DNA of 64,000 bases from PR03 sp031362725 (GCA_031362725.1 JANLTC010000222.1:25513-89512); one strand, 5' to 3'. Positions 9,593 to 18,663 are shown, numbered from the stretch's first letter. Notes: a model not told the origin generated them from the letters alone. Made by a program: numbers and translations.

Positions 9593-11575
9593 TTGCAGGC
9601 AGCGCCGGACTCGGGAGCGAAGGACGTCTTTGCGCGCTGGCAGCTGGGCATCGCGACGCTGCTCGCGCTCGGCCTCGCTGGCGCACTTGCGCATGATGTC
9701 TTGCGTTCCCCGAGCGTCCCGATGCTTTTGGGCGACACGCCCTGGATCGTGGCGCAGACGCCACTCCAAACGCACGGCATGGAAATCGACCTCTCCCATC
9801 CGCCGCTTGCGTTCTTCGAGCGCCGTTTCTCCGGCGATGGCCACGGCGAGCACGTGCTGCTGCGGGTGCGCGCGCTGCGCGAGGTGGCGCTGTTCCTGAA
9901 CCGCGAGCCACTGCCCGTGGCGAGCGATCCCGCGCGCTGGAAGGACACAGCGATTCTCGACGTGACGTCACGCATCTTGCCCGGCGACAACGTGATCCTC
10001 GCGCGCGTGCGCAATCCCGACGGGAACCCCGCCCTGCAAGTCCGGATCGATGGTCTCGCGGAGCCGCTCGTTGGCGACACCCGATGGGCTTCCGCGTGGG
10101 AAGGCGATCCGGTCGCCTTTGCCGCGCTCGCGGAGGACCGGATCCGCCACCCGGAGAGCGCGCTGCTGCCCGCGCCGCTCGCCGCGTTGCGCGCGAACGC
10201 GATCCCGCTCGCGTGCTTCGCAGTGGTTGGCGCGGCACTCTTTCTCGTTCTGAGGCGGCAACCTCGCGCCGCCGCGTGGGCGCCTACGGCTGCGCTCGCG
10301 TTGGTGACGCTGTTCTGGCTGCTGCTCTTCGAGCGTGTCGTTCGCGTGCCCGCAGAGGTCGGCTTCGATGCAGCGGCGCACATCGAATACATCGAATGGT
10401 TGCTCGCGCACCGGACGCTGGCGCAACCGGGCGCCGGCGCGGCGATGTACCACCCTCCCCTCGCACACGCGCTCATGGCGCTGCTGCTCGGCGCGCTGCG
10501 CCCGCTCGGTGTAGAGGCGCACGCGGCCCTCGCGCTACTGCCGCTCGCGGCTGGCCTCGGCATGGTGTGGGTCGCGCGCGCGATGGCGCGCGCGCTCGTG
10601 CCCGGCGCGCCCTTCGTCGAGGCGGCTGCGATCGTCGGGACGGGACTGCTCCCGATGAACCTCACGATCGCGAGCTGCGTTTCGAACGAGGCGCCCTACG
10701 CGCTGCTCACGAGCCTCGCGCTGCTCGTGACGCTGCAGGCGCTCTTGCGCGAGCGCGCGTCGCTGCGCGACGACGTCCTGCTCGGCCTGCTTCTCGCCGC
10801 GGCCGCACTCACCAAGTACTCGAGCCTGCTCTGGGTACCGCTGCTGCTGGGCAGCCTCGCGATCAAGCGGTGGGTCGTCGAGCGGACGACGCTGCTGCGC
10901 GCGATTTCCGGCGGCGCGCTCGGACTCGCGCTGGTGATCGCGTTCGCGGGCTGGGTGTATCTGCGCAACTACGAACTCACCGGCGATCCGCTGGTGACGA
11001 ACCGCAACGCGATCCCGGGTAGAGCGTGGTGGCAATTGCCGGGTTTCCACACGGTGGCGTACTTCACGCACTTCGGTGAAGCGCTCGTGCATCCCTGGTT
11101 CTCGGGTTTCTACTCGTTCTGGGACGCGCTCTACACCACGTTCTGGGGCGACGGGTTGCTGAGCGGCGCCGTCTCGCCGCGCCTCGTCGTGCGGCGCTGG
11201 AACTACACCTGGATGGCAATCGTGTTCGTGCTGGCGCTGCCCGCCACGTTGCTGCTCGGCGTGGGCTGGCTCGAGATCGCGCGCAAATCGCTCCACGGTC
11301 CGGGATGGGGGCGCCGGATGGGTTTCTCGCTGCTGGTCGTTCTGCCGCCGACCCTCTTGGTGACGATCCTGACCGTCAACTTGCACTATCCCTACTGGTC
11401 GCTGGGGAAGGCATTCTACGCTCTCGCGGCCACGCCGAGCGTGGGCTTGATCGTCGCTCTCGGCTTTGCGCGTCTCGACGCGGCGCTGGCGCGTGCCCCC
11501 CTCGCGATCCGCACCCTGCCCTACGCCTGGGCAGCCGCATTCGTTGCTGCGATCGCGTGCAGCTACGCCGCGTGA
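9593..11575 (+). CDS. GT-C-type membrane glycosyltransferase with N-terminal periplasmic beta-sandwich
   Basis: This 660-residue protein starts at TTG (9593) behind GAGAGG at 9581-9586, a good ribosome-binding site with 6-nt spacing. After one TM helix there is about 140 residues of exported beta-rich domain (VALFLNREPLPV, LPGDNVILARVRNPDG) resembling galactose-binding-like folds. A long polytopic domain follows. It holds VGFDAAAHIEYIEWLL, an acidic/His loop like the GT-C catalytic loop, and MYHPPLAHALMALLLG, the PPL motif seen in PMT_2 proteins. It precedes a DPM1/GtrB-like GT2 gene by 43 bp. The most probable role is polyprenyl-phosphate-sugar transferase; the substrate is unknown. Confidence 0.75.
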   Translation: MQAAPDSGAKDVFARWQLGIATLLALGLAGALAHDVLRSPSVPMLLGDTPWIVAQTPLQTHGMEIDLSHPPLAFFERRFSGDGHGEHVLLRVRALREVALFLNREPLPVASDPARWKDTAILDVTSRILPGDNVILARVRNPDGNPALQVRIDGLAEPLVGDTRWASAWEGDPVAFAALAEDRIRHPESALLPAPLAALRANAIPLACFAVVGAALFLVLRRQPRAAAWAPTAALALVTLFWLLLFERVVRVPAEVGFDAAAHIEYIEWLLAHRTLAQPGAGAAMYHPPLAHALMALLLGALRPLGVEAHAALALLPLAAGLGMVWVARAMARALVPGAPFVEAAAIVGTGLLPMNLTIASCVSNEAPYALLTSLALLVTLQALLRERASLRDDVLLGLLLAAAALTKYSSLLWVPLLLGSLAIKRWVVERTTLLRAISGGALGLALVIAFAGWVYLRNYELTGDPLVTNRNAIPGRAWWQLPGFHTVAYFTHFGEALVHPWFSGFYSFWDALYTTFWGDGLLSGAVSPRLVVRRWNYTWMAIVFVLALPATLLLGVGWLEIARKSLHGPGWGRRMGFSLLVVLPPTLLVTILTVNLHYPYWSLGKAFYALAATPSVGLIVALGFARLDAALARAPLAIRTLPYAWAAAFVAAIACSYAA

Positions 11576-11618
11576 CGCTGGCGGATCGGCACTCGGTCGG
11601 AATAAGCTGGCCTCCGTG

Positions 11619-12551
11619 ATGCCGGGCACCGACAACATCCTCCGGGTCGCCGTCGTGATCCCGTGCCTCGACGAGGAGAGCACGATCGGCAAGGTGATCG
11701 CCGACATGAAGGCCGCCCTGCCGAGCGCCGAGATCTTCGTCTTCGACAACGCATCGTCGGACCGGACGGCCGAGATCGCACGCGCCAGTGGTGCGACCGT
11801 CGTCCCGTCTCCGCGACGCGGCAAGGGCAACGTCATCCGGCACATGGCGAACGTCGTGCAGGCCGATGCCTATCTGTTGCTCGATGGCGACGACACCTAT
11901 CCCGCCGCCGAATCCCCGCGCCTGTTGCGGCGCTTCATCGAAGATCGCACCGACATGCTGGTGGCGACACGTCTCGACTCGCACGACGAGCGCGCCTTCC
12001 GGGTCTTCCACAAGCTGGGCAACCGCGTCATCGCGCGCATCATCTCGCTGCTCTTCCGCGCGCCCGTCACCGACGTGCTCTCCGGCTATCGAATCCTCTC
12101 GAGCCGCTTCGTGCGTCTCGTCCACCTCCGCGCCGAAGGCTTCGAAATCGAAACGGAGATGACGCTCCAGGCGCTCGCGAAGGGACTCTCGATGCTGGAA
12201 GTCCCGATCGAATACGGAAGCCGGCCGGCGGGTAGCCAGTCGAAGCTCGACACCATCAGCGACGGCCTGTTGATCTTCAAGTCCATCTTCCTGTTGTTCA
12301 AGGACTACAAGCCATTCGTCTTCTTCACCGCCGTGGCGGCGTTGCTGACGCTCGCTTCGCTGATCGCAGGCAGCGCGCCCGTGTTCGACTTCTACCGCTA
12401 CCAGTTCGTGTACCACGTGCCCCGCGCGATCCTCGCTGCGGGGCTCGCCGTGCTCGCCGCGGTCAGCTTCGGCGTCGGTCTGCTGCTCGACACGATCTCC
12501 CGGTATCAGCAGGAGACGATCGAACAGTGGAAGCGATCGATGCGCGACTAG
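11619..12551 (+). CDS. GT2 glycosyltransferase, polyprenyl-phosphate sugar synthase-like (DPM1/GtrB type)
   Basis: The 310-residue product has a GT-A fold: VAVVIPCLDEESTIGKVI at the nucleotide-binding N-terminus, VFDNASSDRTAEIA, the metal-binding LLDGDDTYPA, and TDVLSGYRILSS with EGFEIETEMTLQA at the acceptor site. Two hydrophobic segments close the protein (PFVFFTAVAALLTLASLIAG and AILAAGLAVLAAVSFG). This layout is that of polyprenyl-phosphate mannose/glucose synthases, which load a sugar from a nucleotide donor on the cytoplasmic side. Such an enzyme would supply the donor for the GT-C proteins next door. The start is ATG 11619, with GTG 11616 also possible. It overlaps the methyltransferase gene by 25 bp. 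Confidence 0.85.
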   Translation: MPGTDNILRVAVVIPCLDEESTIGKVIADMKAALPSAEIFVFDNASSDRTAEIARASGATVVPSPRRGKGNVIRHMANVVQADAYLLLDGDDTYPAAESPRLLRRFIEDRTDMLVATRLDSHDERAFRVFHKLGNRVIARIISLLFRAPVTDVLSGYRILSSRFVRLVHLRAEGFEIETEMTLQALAKGLSMLEVPIEYGSRPAGSQSKLDTISDGLLIFKSIFLLFKDYKPFVFFTAVAALLTLASLIAGSAPVFDFYRYQFVYHVPRAILAAGLAVLAAVSFGVGLLLDTISRYQQETIEQWKRSMRD

Positions 12552-13243
12552 TCGCCTTGGAGCGCCACTTCGAAGCGACACCGCTCTTCGACGTGATCGA
12601 GCACGCCGAGCGCTACAACCGCTACCTGCTCGAACAGGTTCTCGCGTTCGCGGGACCGGCGCGGACCGTCCTCGATTTCGGTGCCGGCACCGGTCGTCTC
12701 GCCACCGCGCTCCGCGCGCGCGGTCTCGATGTGACCTGTGTCGAGCCGGACCCGGAACTCCGGGCGCGCCTCGCGGAGGCCGCGCTCCCGACCGTCTCGG
12801 AGCTGCGGGATCTCGGCGAGCGGCGCTTCGATTATGCCGTCTCGCTGAACGTGCTCGAGCACTGCGCGGACGACGTTCGCGTCGCGCAGGATCTGCACGC
12901 CCACCTTGCGCCCGGCGGTCGCTGCCTGATCTACGTGCCCGCATTTCCGTTGCTCTGGACCTCCAACGACACGGCCGTGGGACACCAACGTCGCTATCGA
13001 CGGAGCGAACTCTTGCAGCGATTCCGCAACGCCGGCTTCGTCGTCGACGACGTGCGCTACGTCGATTCGCTGGGATTCCTGGCCACGCTCGCCTTCCGGC
13101 TGGTCGGCCGCGCAGACGGTCAGATCACCGCAGCCTCCGTCCGGCTCTACGATCGGGTGCTCTTCCCGGTGAGCTTGGTGCTCGACCGCGCATTCCATCG
13201 GCTCGCCGGAAAGAACCTGCTGTTGCGCGCGCGGCGCCGCTAG
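12527..13243 (+). CDS. class I SAM-dependent methyltransferase
   Basis: The 238-residue product has motif I VLDFGAGTGRLATAL, an acidic end to strand 2 (VTCVEPDPEL), a motif similar to post-I/IV (YAVSLNVLEHCADD) and a late APGGRCLIYVPAFPLL strand. These are hallmarks of Methyltransf_11/23-type enzymes. GHQRRYRRSELLQRFRNAGF is common in methyltransferases encoded beside GT2 genes of the DPM/GtrB type. The start overlaps the GT2 gene by 25 bp, which supports co-expression. It ends in CTAG at 13240-13243, where its TAG and that of the convergent methyltransferase gene share the same four bases. The acceptor is unknown, perhaps a lipid-linked or surface sugar. Confidence 0.8.
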   Translation: MEAIDARLVALERHFEATPLFDVIEHAERYNRYLLEQVLAFAGPARTVLDFGAGTGRLATALRARGLDVTCVEPDPELRARLAEAALPTVSELRDLGERRFDYAVSLNVLEHCADDVRVAQDLHAHLAPGGRCLIYVPAFPLLWTSNDTAVGHQRRYRRSELLQRFRNAGFVVDDVRYVDSLGFLATLAFRLVGRADGQITAASVRLYDRVLFPVSLVLDRAFHRLAGKNLLLRARRR

Positions 13244-14109
13244 CCGGGCCTTTTCTCGAGCAGCAGATTCACGAAGAGTCCGTTGCCCAGCGCATTCTCG
13301 ACGGCGAGTAGCGCCGCGGTGGCCGCCGCGACTACGCGGCTCCCGTCCATGCGCGCCATCGCGAGGCGATCGAACCAGAGCGCCCGGATCCGCAAGTCCG
13401 CCGCATCCGCCAGGTTGGCGAGTCCCCGGCGGCTGAAGAACACCAGGTGATGCGGCTCATGGGTGCGACGCACGGGACCGCGGATCCGGCCCGCCGACGC
13501 GGTATGGATGACGCGACCGAGCGTCGGCACCACGCTCTGCTCATGGATCGTCTGCACGAAGACCACGCCATTCGGCGTGAGCCGCGCTGCGAGCGCCTGC
13601 ATCACGCCGCGCGGATCGACGAGGTGCTCGAACACATCCCAAAGCGTGATCAGGTCGAACGCGCCGCCGAGTTCCGCGAGCGCTACGCAGACTTGGCCGG
13701 TCCGGATCTGCGCACTGCGATCAGCTGCGCGCGCAGCCGCGGCGCGCGCCGGATCGAGTTCGATGCCACAGCGCTCGAGCTGGGGGCACCGTTCGCCGAG
13801 AAAGCGCAGGAAGTCGCCGCGACCGCAGCCCACGTCGAGAATCCGTGCGGTCACCGCGTGATCGGTGCCGGTCCGTCGCAACAACTCCCCCCAGCGCAGA
13901 CGATCGACGTCGGCATTCGCGAAGTACGCGTCGGGCTCGAAGGAGGTCTGCGCGCCGCGGGCGCTTGCGTCGCTCGACCACGACGCGCAACGCGGGCAGC
14001 GGAAGAGGCGGTAGTCGCCCAGGTCGATGCGGGGTTCGGCCTGCGCGCGACAGACGGGACACGTGTCACCGCCCTGCGTCGTCAGTGCCGGCTGCGGGTC
14101 GGCATGCAC
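13240..14109 (-). CDS. class I SAM-dependent methyltransferase with N-terminal zinc ribbon
   Basis: The 289-residue product opens with a CxxC pair (CPVCRAQ ... RCPRCASW, about residues 17-41), likely a zinc ribbon. A Methyltransf_23-type domain follows: ILDVGCGRGDFLRFL (motif I), CGIELDPARAAAAR, DLITLWDVFEHLVDPRGV and LTPNGVVFVQTI. THEPHHLVFFSRRGLANL is the usual C-terminal cap motif in this group, often found in O-antigen or capsule loci. The start is GTG at 14109 with GGGAG a little upstream. It lies 42 bp downstream of the GMC oxidoreductase gene on the same strand, so it may belong to that operon rather than to the glycosyltransferase cluster it faces. Confidence 0.8.
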   Translation of the reverse strand: MHADPQPALTTQGGDTCPVCRAQAEPRIDLGDYRLFRCPRCASWSSDASARGAQTSFEPDAYFANADVDRLRWGELLRRTGTDHAVTARILDVGCGRGDFLRFLGERCPQLERCGIELDPARAAAARAADRSAQIRTGQVCVALAELGGAFDLITLWDVFEHLVDPRGVMQALAARLTPNGVVFVQTIHEQSVVPTLGRVIHTASAGRIRGPVRRTHEPHHLVFFSRRGLANLADAADLRIRALWFDRLAMARMDGSRVVAAATAALLAVENALGNGLFVNLLLEKRPG

Positions 14110-14151
14110 CTCGATCGTCTCCCTTCCACCTACGGGCCCCGCGCGAGGCGC

Positions 14152-15639
14152 TCAACCGCGCGCCGCGACGATTCCCGCCGCGATGCGCAGCGCGTTCGCC
14201 ATCACGGTGATCTGCGGATTCGCGCCGGTATTGCTCGGCAGTGCTGCAGCATCGGTGACGTAGAGACCCTCGACATCGAACGCGCGCCCGGCCTCGTTGC
14301 AGAAGCCCTGGGCGCGCGAATCGCCCATCGCAGCCCCGCCGAACAAGTGCACCGCATAGAGCAGCGACAGGGAACGCGGCTCGAAGACCGCCGCGTCGAG
14401 CGCTGCGACGTCCGTCTCGGAGCGGACCGGCGCGAACCCGTTCACCGGCAGGTACACCTCGATCGCCCCCGCAGCGAGATAGAGACGCGCGAGCTGCTTC
14501 ACCGCGTCGCGGATCCGTGCGAGGTCCTCGGCGACGGGCTGGTACGACAGCGTCGGCGGACCGTCGCCAGCGAGCGCGACGCTGCCGCGCGTGCGGTCGC
14601 GCAGCACGACGACCGCTCGCGCGAGGTGCGGCAGCGCCTCCATCACGCGCTCGTGCTGCGCGCCGAAACCTGGTAGCGACGACGCCGTCACGCTCGCCGA
14701 CACCGTCACGTTCTCGAGCATGTAGCCCGGACCGCGGCGCCCATTCACGTCGCTCCACTCGGTGACCGCGTAGGCCATCGTGGGTCCGTAGAAACCAAGC
14801 ACCGGCTCGCGGAAGCGCGCCGTCACGTAGACGCTCGAATGGAACTGGATGCCGCGGCCGAGCGCGGTGTCCGAAGCGAGTCCGCTGCGCAAGAGCAGCG
14901 CGGGCGTACCGAGCACACCCGCTGCGACACACACGATGTCGGCCTCGACGCGCAGCGTCCCGATCGGAGCGCGCGTCTTCGCATCGAAACGCATCGCGGT
15001 GACGGCACGCACGCGCCCAGCCTCGACTTCGATGCGATCGGCGCGCGCCAGCGGCACGACGCGCGCGCCGCGCGCCTCCGCGTCCGGGATCCACGTCACC
15101 AGCGCCGACTGCTTCGCACCGCTCGGGCAGCCGAGGTTGCAGAGTCCGAGATTTGCGCAGCCGCGCACGTTGCGGTGCATCGCTTCGGCCGACCAGCCGA
15201 GACGGGCTGCACCCACTTCGAGTCGGTGCGCGTTGCGATTCAGATGCTCGCGATCGGTGGGCGATGCGTTGACCGTCTGCCAGGCGCGATCGACGTAGGG
15301 TGCGAACGCCGCGTCACTGAGCCCGGCGAGTCCGGAGTCGCGGCGCCAGCTCTCGAGAATCTCGGGCGGCGGGCGCCAACAGAGCGCGTCATTCACCACC
15401 GTCGAGCCACCGACGCAGGCGCCCGCGTAGACTTCCATGCCACTGTCGCGGGCGGTATTGGCGGTCATCAGCCGGGCGATCATCTCGCCCTCTTCGCCCG
15501 AGAAGTCACGCGTCTCGAGGCGCGGCCCCGCCTCGAGCACCACGACGTCGAGCCCCGCCTCCGCGAGCGCCAACGCCACCGGCGCCCCGCCCGCACCCGA
15601 CCCGATCACCACCGCATCGCAGCGCAGTGACTCGCTCAT
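14152..15639 (-). CDS. GMC family FAD-dependent oxidoreductase
   Basis: The 495-residue product has the N-terminal dinucleotide fold VIGSGAGGAPVALALAEAG with VVVLEAGP, and GACVGGSTVVNDALCW for FAD contact. A cysteine-rich stretch (GCANLGLCNLGCPSGAK) is typical of the long-chain alcohol/sterol oxidase branch. The C-terminus has AVHLFGGAAMGDSRAQG with a conserved His and LYVTDAAALPSNTGANPQIT with the Asn-Pro catalytic region. The ATG at 15639 overlaps the radical SAM stop as ATGA, so the two proteins are probably translated together. It likely oxidises an alcohol of a lipid or secondary metabolite; the substrate is unknown. Confidence 0.85.
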   Translation of the reverse strand: MSESLRCDAVVIGSGAGGAPVALALAEAGLDVVVLEAGPRLETRDFSGEEGEMIARLMTANTARDSGMEVYAGACVGGSTVVNDALCWRPPPEILESWRRDSGLAGLSDAAFAPYVDRAWQTVNASPTDREHLNRNAHRLEVGAARLGWSAEAMHRNVRGCANLGLCNLGCPSGAKQSALVTWIPDAEARGARVVPLARADRIEVEAGRVRAVTAMRFDAKTRAPIGTLRVEADIVCVAAGVLGTPALLLRSGLASDTALGRGIQFHSSVYVTARFREPVLGFYGPTMAYAVTEWSDVNGRRGPGYMLENVTVSASVTASSLPGFGAQHERVMEALPHLARAVVVLRDRTRGSVALAGDGPPTLSYQPVAEDLARIRDAVKQLARLYLAAGAIEVYLPVNGFAPVRSETDVAALDAAVFEPRSLSLLYAVHLFGGAAMGDSRAQGFCNEAGRAFDVEGLYVTDAAALPSNTGANPQITVMANALRIAAGIVAARG

Positions 15640-17204
15640 TCGCTCCAGCGGTAGCGCACGCCTTCCGCCGTCTGGTCGGAGACCAGTGCCCCTAACGCGA
15701 GGACGCGCGCGACTTCTTCCGCGACGAGCGCCGGCTCGGCGGCCGTCGCTTCGATCACGTGACGGGTGAGCTCCGCCTGCGCGTCGCCGTGCAGTGCCGG
15801 CAGCGACTCGATCACTTCGTCGAGCAGCAGCTTCCACAGCAGCGACTGTCGCTTGCGGCGGCGGTACGTCTTCAACTCGTAGCCCGACAGCTTTCCCGTC
15901 TTGACCAGGTAGTCCTGGTACTCGACGTAGCGCTCGATGGTGTCCTCGTACGCGTCGGACACCGCCTGAATCGCTTCCGGACTCGCTCCCGGCGTGCGCG
16001 ACACGACGTGGTTCGCGTCGTATTTCGTCCAGTCGCTGTTCAGGATCTCGAGGCCGTACTCGGCGGCCTTCTCGCGCACTTCGGTGCCCGGGAACGGCGA
16101 CAGGATGTGGAAGCCGTAGAGCGAACCGAACTCGTTCTTCAGCTCCTCGGCGAACTCGACGGTCTTGCGCAGCGTCTCCTCGGTCTCGCCGGGCAGTCCG
16201 ACGATGAACGACGCCAGCGCGCTGATGCCGACGTCCTTCGTCATCCGCATCGCTTCCTTCACCTTCGCGAGGCTCGAGTTCTTCTTGATCAGGTCGAGAA
16301 CCTCCTGATCGCCGCTCTCGACACCGAAACAGATCGCCTGGCAGCCGGCTTTGGCCATCGTGCCGACGATTTCGGGCGTGATCGTGTCCACGCGCGAGAA
16401 CGCGTTCCAGCGGATCCCCGTGTTGCGGTCGATCATCTCCCCGCAGACTGCGAGGAAGTGTTTGCGATAGAGCGTGAACAGATCGTCCTCGATGGTGATC
16501 TCGGTGAAGCCCAGCCGTGCGAGGTCCTCGATCTCGTCGACGCATTTCACCGGATCGCGGTAGCGCACCTTGCGGCCGGTCCAGGCCGGTGCCGAACAGA
16601 AGATGCACTCGTACGGGCAACCGCGACTGGTGACGACACTCGCGTGGCTGTCGAACGCCAGGTAGCGCGCCAGCGGCACCAGATCGCGCGCGGGATTCGG
16701 CAGCGTGTCGAGATCGTCTTCGAGCGGGCGCGGTGCGTTCTTCCAGGCGCGACCGGTACTGCGGTCGATGCCGGCGAGACCGCGCACGTCGCGCACGTCC
16801 ATGCGGCCTTCGATCGAGCGCACCAACTCGCGCAGCGTGTGCTCGCCCTCGCCGATCGCGATGTAGTCGAGCGCCGGCAGGCGCTGGAACGAACCCTCGA
16901 TCTCGAACGAGACGTGCGGCCCGCCCATCACGATCGCCACCTGCTCATCACACTTGCGCACCACCTCGGCGATGCTCTCGGCGATGTGGTGATTCAGCGT
17001 GACCGAGGTGATGCCTACCAGCTGCGGCCGGAAGCGCTGCATGCGACGCTCGATCTTGTCGGGCGTGGTGCGCGCCAGCAGCAGGTCGAGGATCTCGACC
17101 TCGTGGCCTTCGGAGCGCAGCGCCGACGCCAGGTACGGCAGCGTCACGAGCAGCCGCGGAAACTCTTCGAACGGGTACGACGGATTGATCAGCAGAACGC
17201 GCAC
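15636..17204 (-). CDS. B12-binding radical SAM protein
   Basis: The 522-residue product starts at GTG 17204 with a full AGGAGG six bases upstream (17211-17216). Residues 1-140 form a cobalamin-binding-like Rossmann domain (VRVLLINPSYPFEEFPR, VAIVMGGPHVSFEIEG). The radical SAM core begins at TSRGCPYECIFCSAPAW with the CX3CX2C cluster for [4Fe-4S]. It continues with ITIEDDLFTLYRKHF, CFGVESGDQEVLDLIKK and ASFIVGLPGETEETL. A helical C-terminal region of about 120 residues follows. Family members carry out methylations or rearrangements on unactivated carbon in lipids or secondary metabolites. Coupled to the GMC gene by ATGA. The substrate is not predictable. Confidence 0.87.
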   Translation of the reverse strand: MRVLLINPSYPFEEFPRLLVTLPYLASALRSEGHEVEILDLLLARTTPDKIERRMQRFRPQLVGITSVTLNHHIAESIAEVVRKCDEQVAIVMGGPHVSFEIEGSFQRLPALDYIAIGEGEHTLRELVRSIEGRMDVRDVRGLAGIDRSTGRAWKNAPRPLEDDLDTLPNPARDLVPLARYLAFDSHASVVTSRGCPYECIFCSAPAWTGRKVRYRDPVKCVDEIEDLARLGFTEITIEDDLFTLYRKHFLAVCGEMIDRNTGIRWNAFSRVDTITPEIVGTMAKAGCQAICFGVESGDQEVLDLIKKNSSLAKVKEAMRMTKDVGISALASFIVGLPGETEETLRKTVEFAEELKNEFGSLYGFHILSPFPGTEVREKAAEYGLEILNSDWTKYDANHVVSRTPGASPEAIQAVSDAYEDTIERYVEYQDYLVKTGKLSGYELKTYRRRKRQSLLWKLLLDEVIESLPALHGDAQAELTRHVIEATAAEPALVAEEVARVLALGALVSDQTAEGVRYRWSE

Positions 17205-17289
17205 GGAGCCCCTCCTGTGAGCAGGCCGCCATGCGCCTCGCCCGTTGATTCGAAAGCCGCGGCATTCTAGGCGCGATGTCGCCCTGCCG

Positions 17290-18663
17290 TCACTGCGCGC
17301 GCGCGTCGGCCTCGATCGCCGCGGCGAGCGCCGCGCGCTCGACTGCGTTCGGCGCGCTGACCCCGGCGATCCACGCACGCCGTTCGCCAGCGGCTTCGCT
17401 GTGCGTATCGCCCGCCGGCGCCGCACCCGTGATCACCACGAAAACGCTGCCCACCTCTGCAAACACCACCGTTTCTCCGCGAGCCGGCGCCGACGCGCGG
17501 GCCTCGTCGATTGCGCGCTTCACGGCCGGTGTGGCGGTTGCGGCTCCCGGAACCCAGTAGTCGCGCTCGTGGACACGCTCCGCATAGACGCCGGTCGGTG
17601 CGTGCGTGGTGGCAAACACCGGCATTTCGCCCGCCGGAGTGAAGACGAGTGCGGGCTGGGCACGCAGACGCGCGCTCGCCCTCGCAACCTCGGGCGCCGG
17701 TGCGGCCGCAGCCGGCGGCGCGACGGAGGGCAGCGCGCCGGCCTCGCTCGCGACGGTCGGCGCGGGCGCAATCGCAGCGATGCCAGGCGGCGGCGTCGGC
17801 GGCAACTCCTCCGGCTCGGTCCGATGCACCTGTGCGGCGCGCAGATCGGCGGCCCGGCTGGCGGTGCTTTGCGAGCGCCCGCGCCGATCCCGGAACACCT
17901 GCTCGGTCATGTCGCCGGCCTCGATCTCCGCAGGTTCCGGGAGCGGCAGCCCCGAGAACGAATCGGCGCTGTAGGGCTCGAAGCTGGCCAGGTAGGGCCG
18001 CGCATTCGTGGCCGTGACGCTGGCCGGAAATGCCAGCGCTCGCGGGATCACTTCGTCGGCCGTGAGCGGGCGCGCCGCAGCGCGACTGCCGCCTGGCAGC
18101 TCGCGCACCTGCACTTCATTGCGTTTCACGAGCGTTTCGAGCGCGCGCCGAAACGACTCGGGATCGGTCCAGGTTCCGCTGATCAGGTGGCTTCGCGCTT
18201 GCGACACATCCTTGGCTTCGACTTCGATCTCCGCGAGCAGCTGATCGCCGAGCGTGACGGTCGCGACGAAGCCGTCGCCGCAAAGCCGGCGGAACGCTGC
18301 GGCGTCCGCGCTCTCGAGGCGGCGCGCCGCATCGGTGACGCGCGCAGTGCGCAGCACATCGACGAAGATCGGCGCCGATACGCGCACACCGACGACGAGC
18401 CGACCGCCCGCGCGCGAGAGCGTCGTGATCGAGTACTGCGGGGCGGCGCCGTCGCGGCGCTCGGTTTCCTCGCGAGCGACGCAAGCGCCCGGCTCGCCGC
18501 GCGCGAGACCCTGCCGCGAGTCGTAGCCATCGCCGAGTTCGAGCGGCGTGCCGCCGATCGGAAACGCGAAGGGTCCCGCCGCTCGCTGGGCAAACGCCGG
18601 CGCCGCCGCAATCACGGCCAGCCCGACGAATGCAATCACGCGACGTGCGATCCGCTGCAGCAC
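17290..18663 (-). CDS. secreted protein of unknown function
   Basis: The 457-residue product starts at GTG 18663 after AGAGGG. It has a clear Sec signal peptide (VIAFVGLAVIAAAPAFA, cleavage near AFAQ). The mature protein has an N-terminal alpha/beta part of about 220 residues with two Cys (GEPGACVARE, RRLCGDGF). A Pro/Ala-rich linker follows (ELPPTPPPGIAAIAPAPT), and then a C-terminal part with ARGETVVFAEVGSVFVVITG. I do not recognise a family. Frames further upstream are antisense to the divergent MutS-family gene and are excluded. It lies 85 bp upstream of the radical SAM gene on the same strand, so co-transcription is possible. Confidence 0.7.
   Translation of the reverse strand: MLQRIARRVIAFVGLAVIAAAPAFAQRAAGPFAFPIGGTPLELGDGYDSRQGLARGEPGACVAREETERRDGAAPQYSITTLSRAGGRLVVGVRVSAPIFVDVLRTARVTDAARRLESADAAAFRRLCGDGFVATVTLGDQLLAEIEVEAKDVSQARSHLISGTWTDPESFRRALETLVKRNEVQVRELPGGSRAAARPLTADEVIPRALAFPASVTATNARPYLASFEPYSADSFSGLPLPEPAEIEAGDMTEQVFRDRRGRSQSTASRAADLRAAQVHRTEPEELPPTPPPGIAAIAPAPTVASEAGALPSVAPPAAAAPAPEVARASARLRAQPALVFTPAGEMPVFATTHAPTGVYAERVHERDYWVPGAATATPAVKRAIDEARASAPARGETVVFAEVGSVFVVITGAAPAGDTHSEAAGERRAWIAGVSAPNAVERAALAAAIEADARAQ

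Noticed and set aside
15640..16620. N-terminal extension of the GMC oxidoreductase frame
   Set aside because: It lies antiphase within the radical SAM gene. The FAD motif directly follows ATG 15639, which is coupled to the upstream stop.
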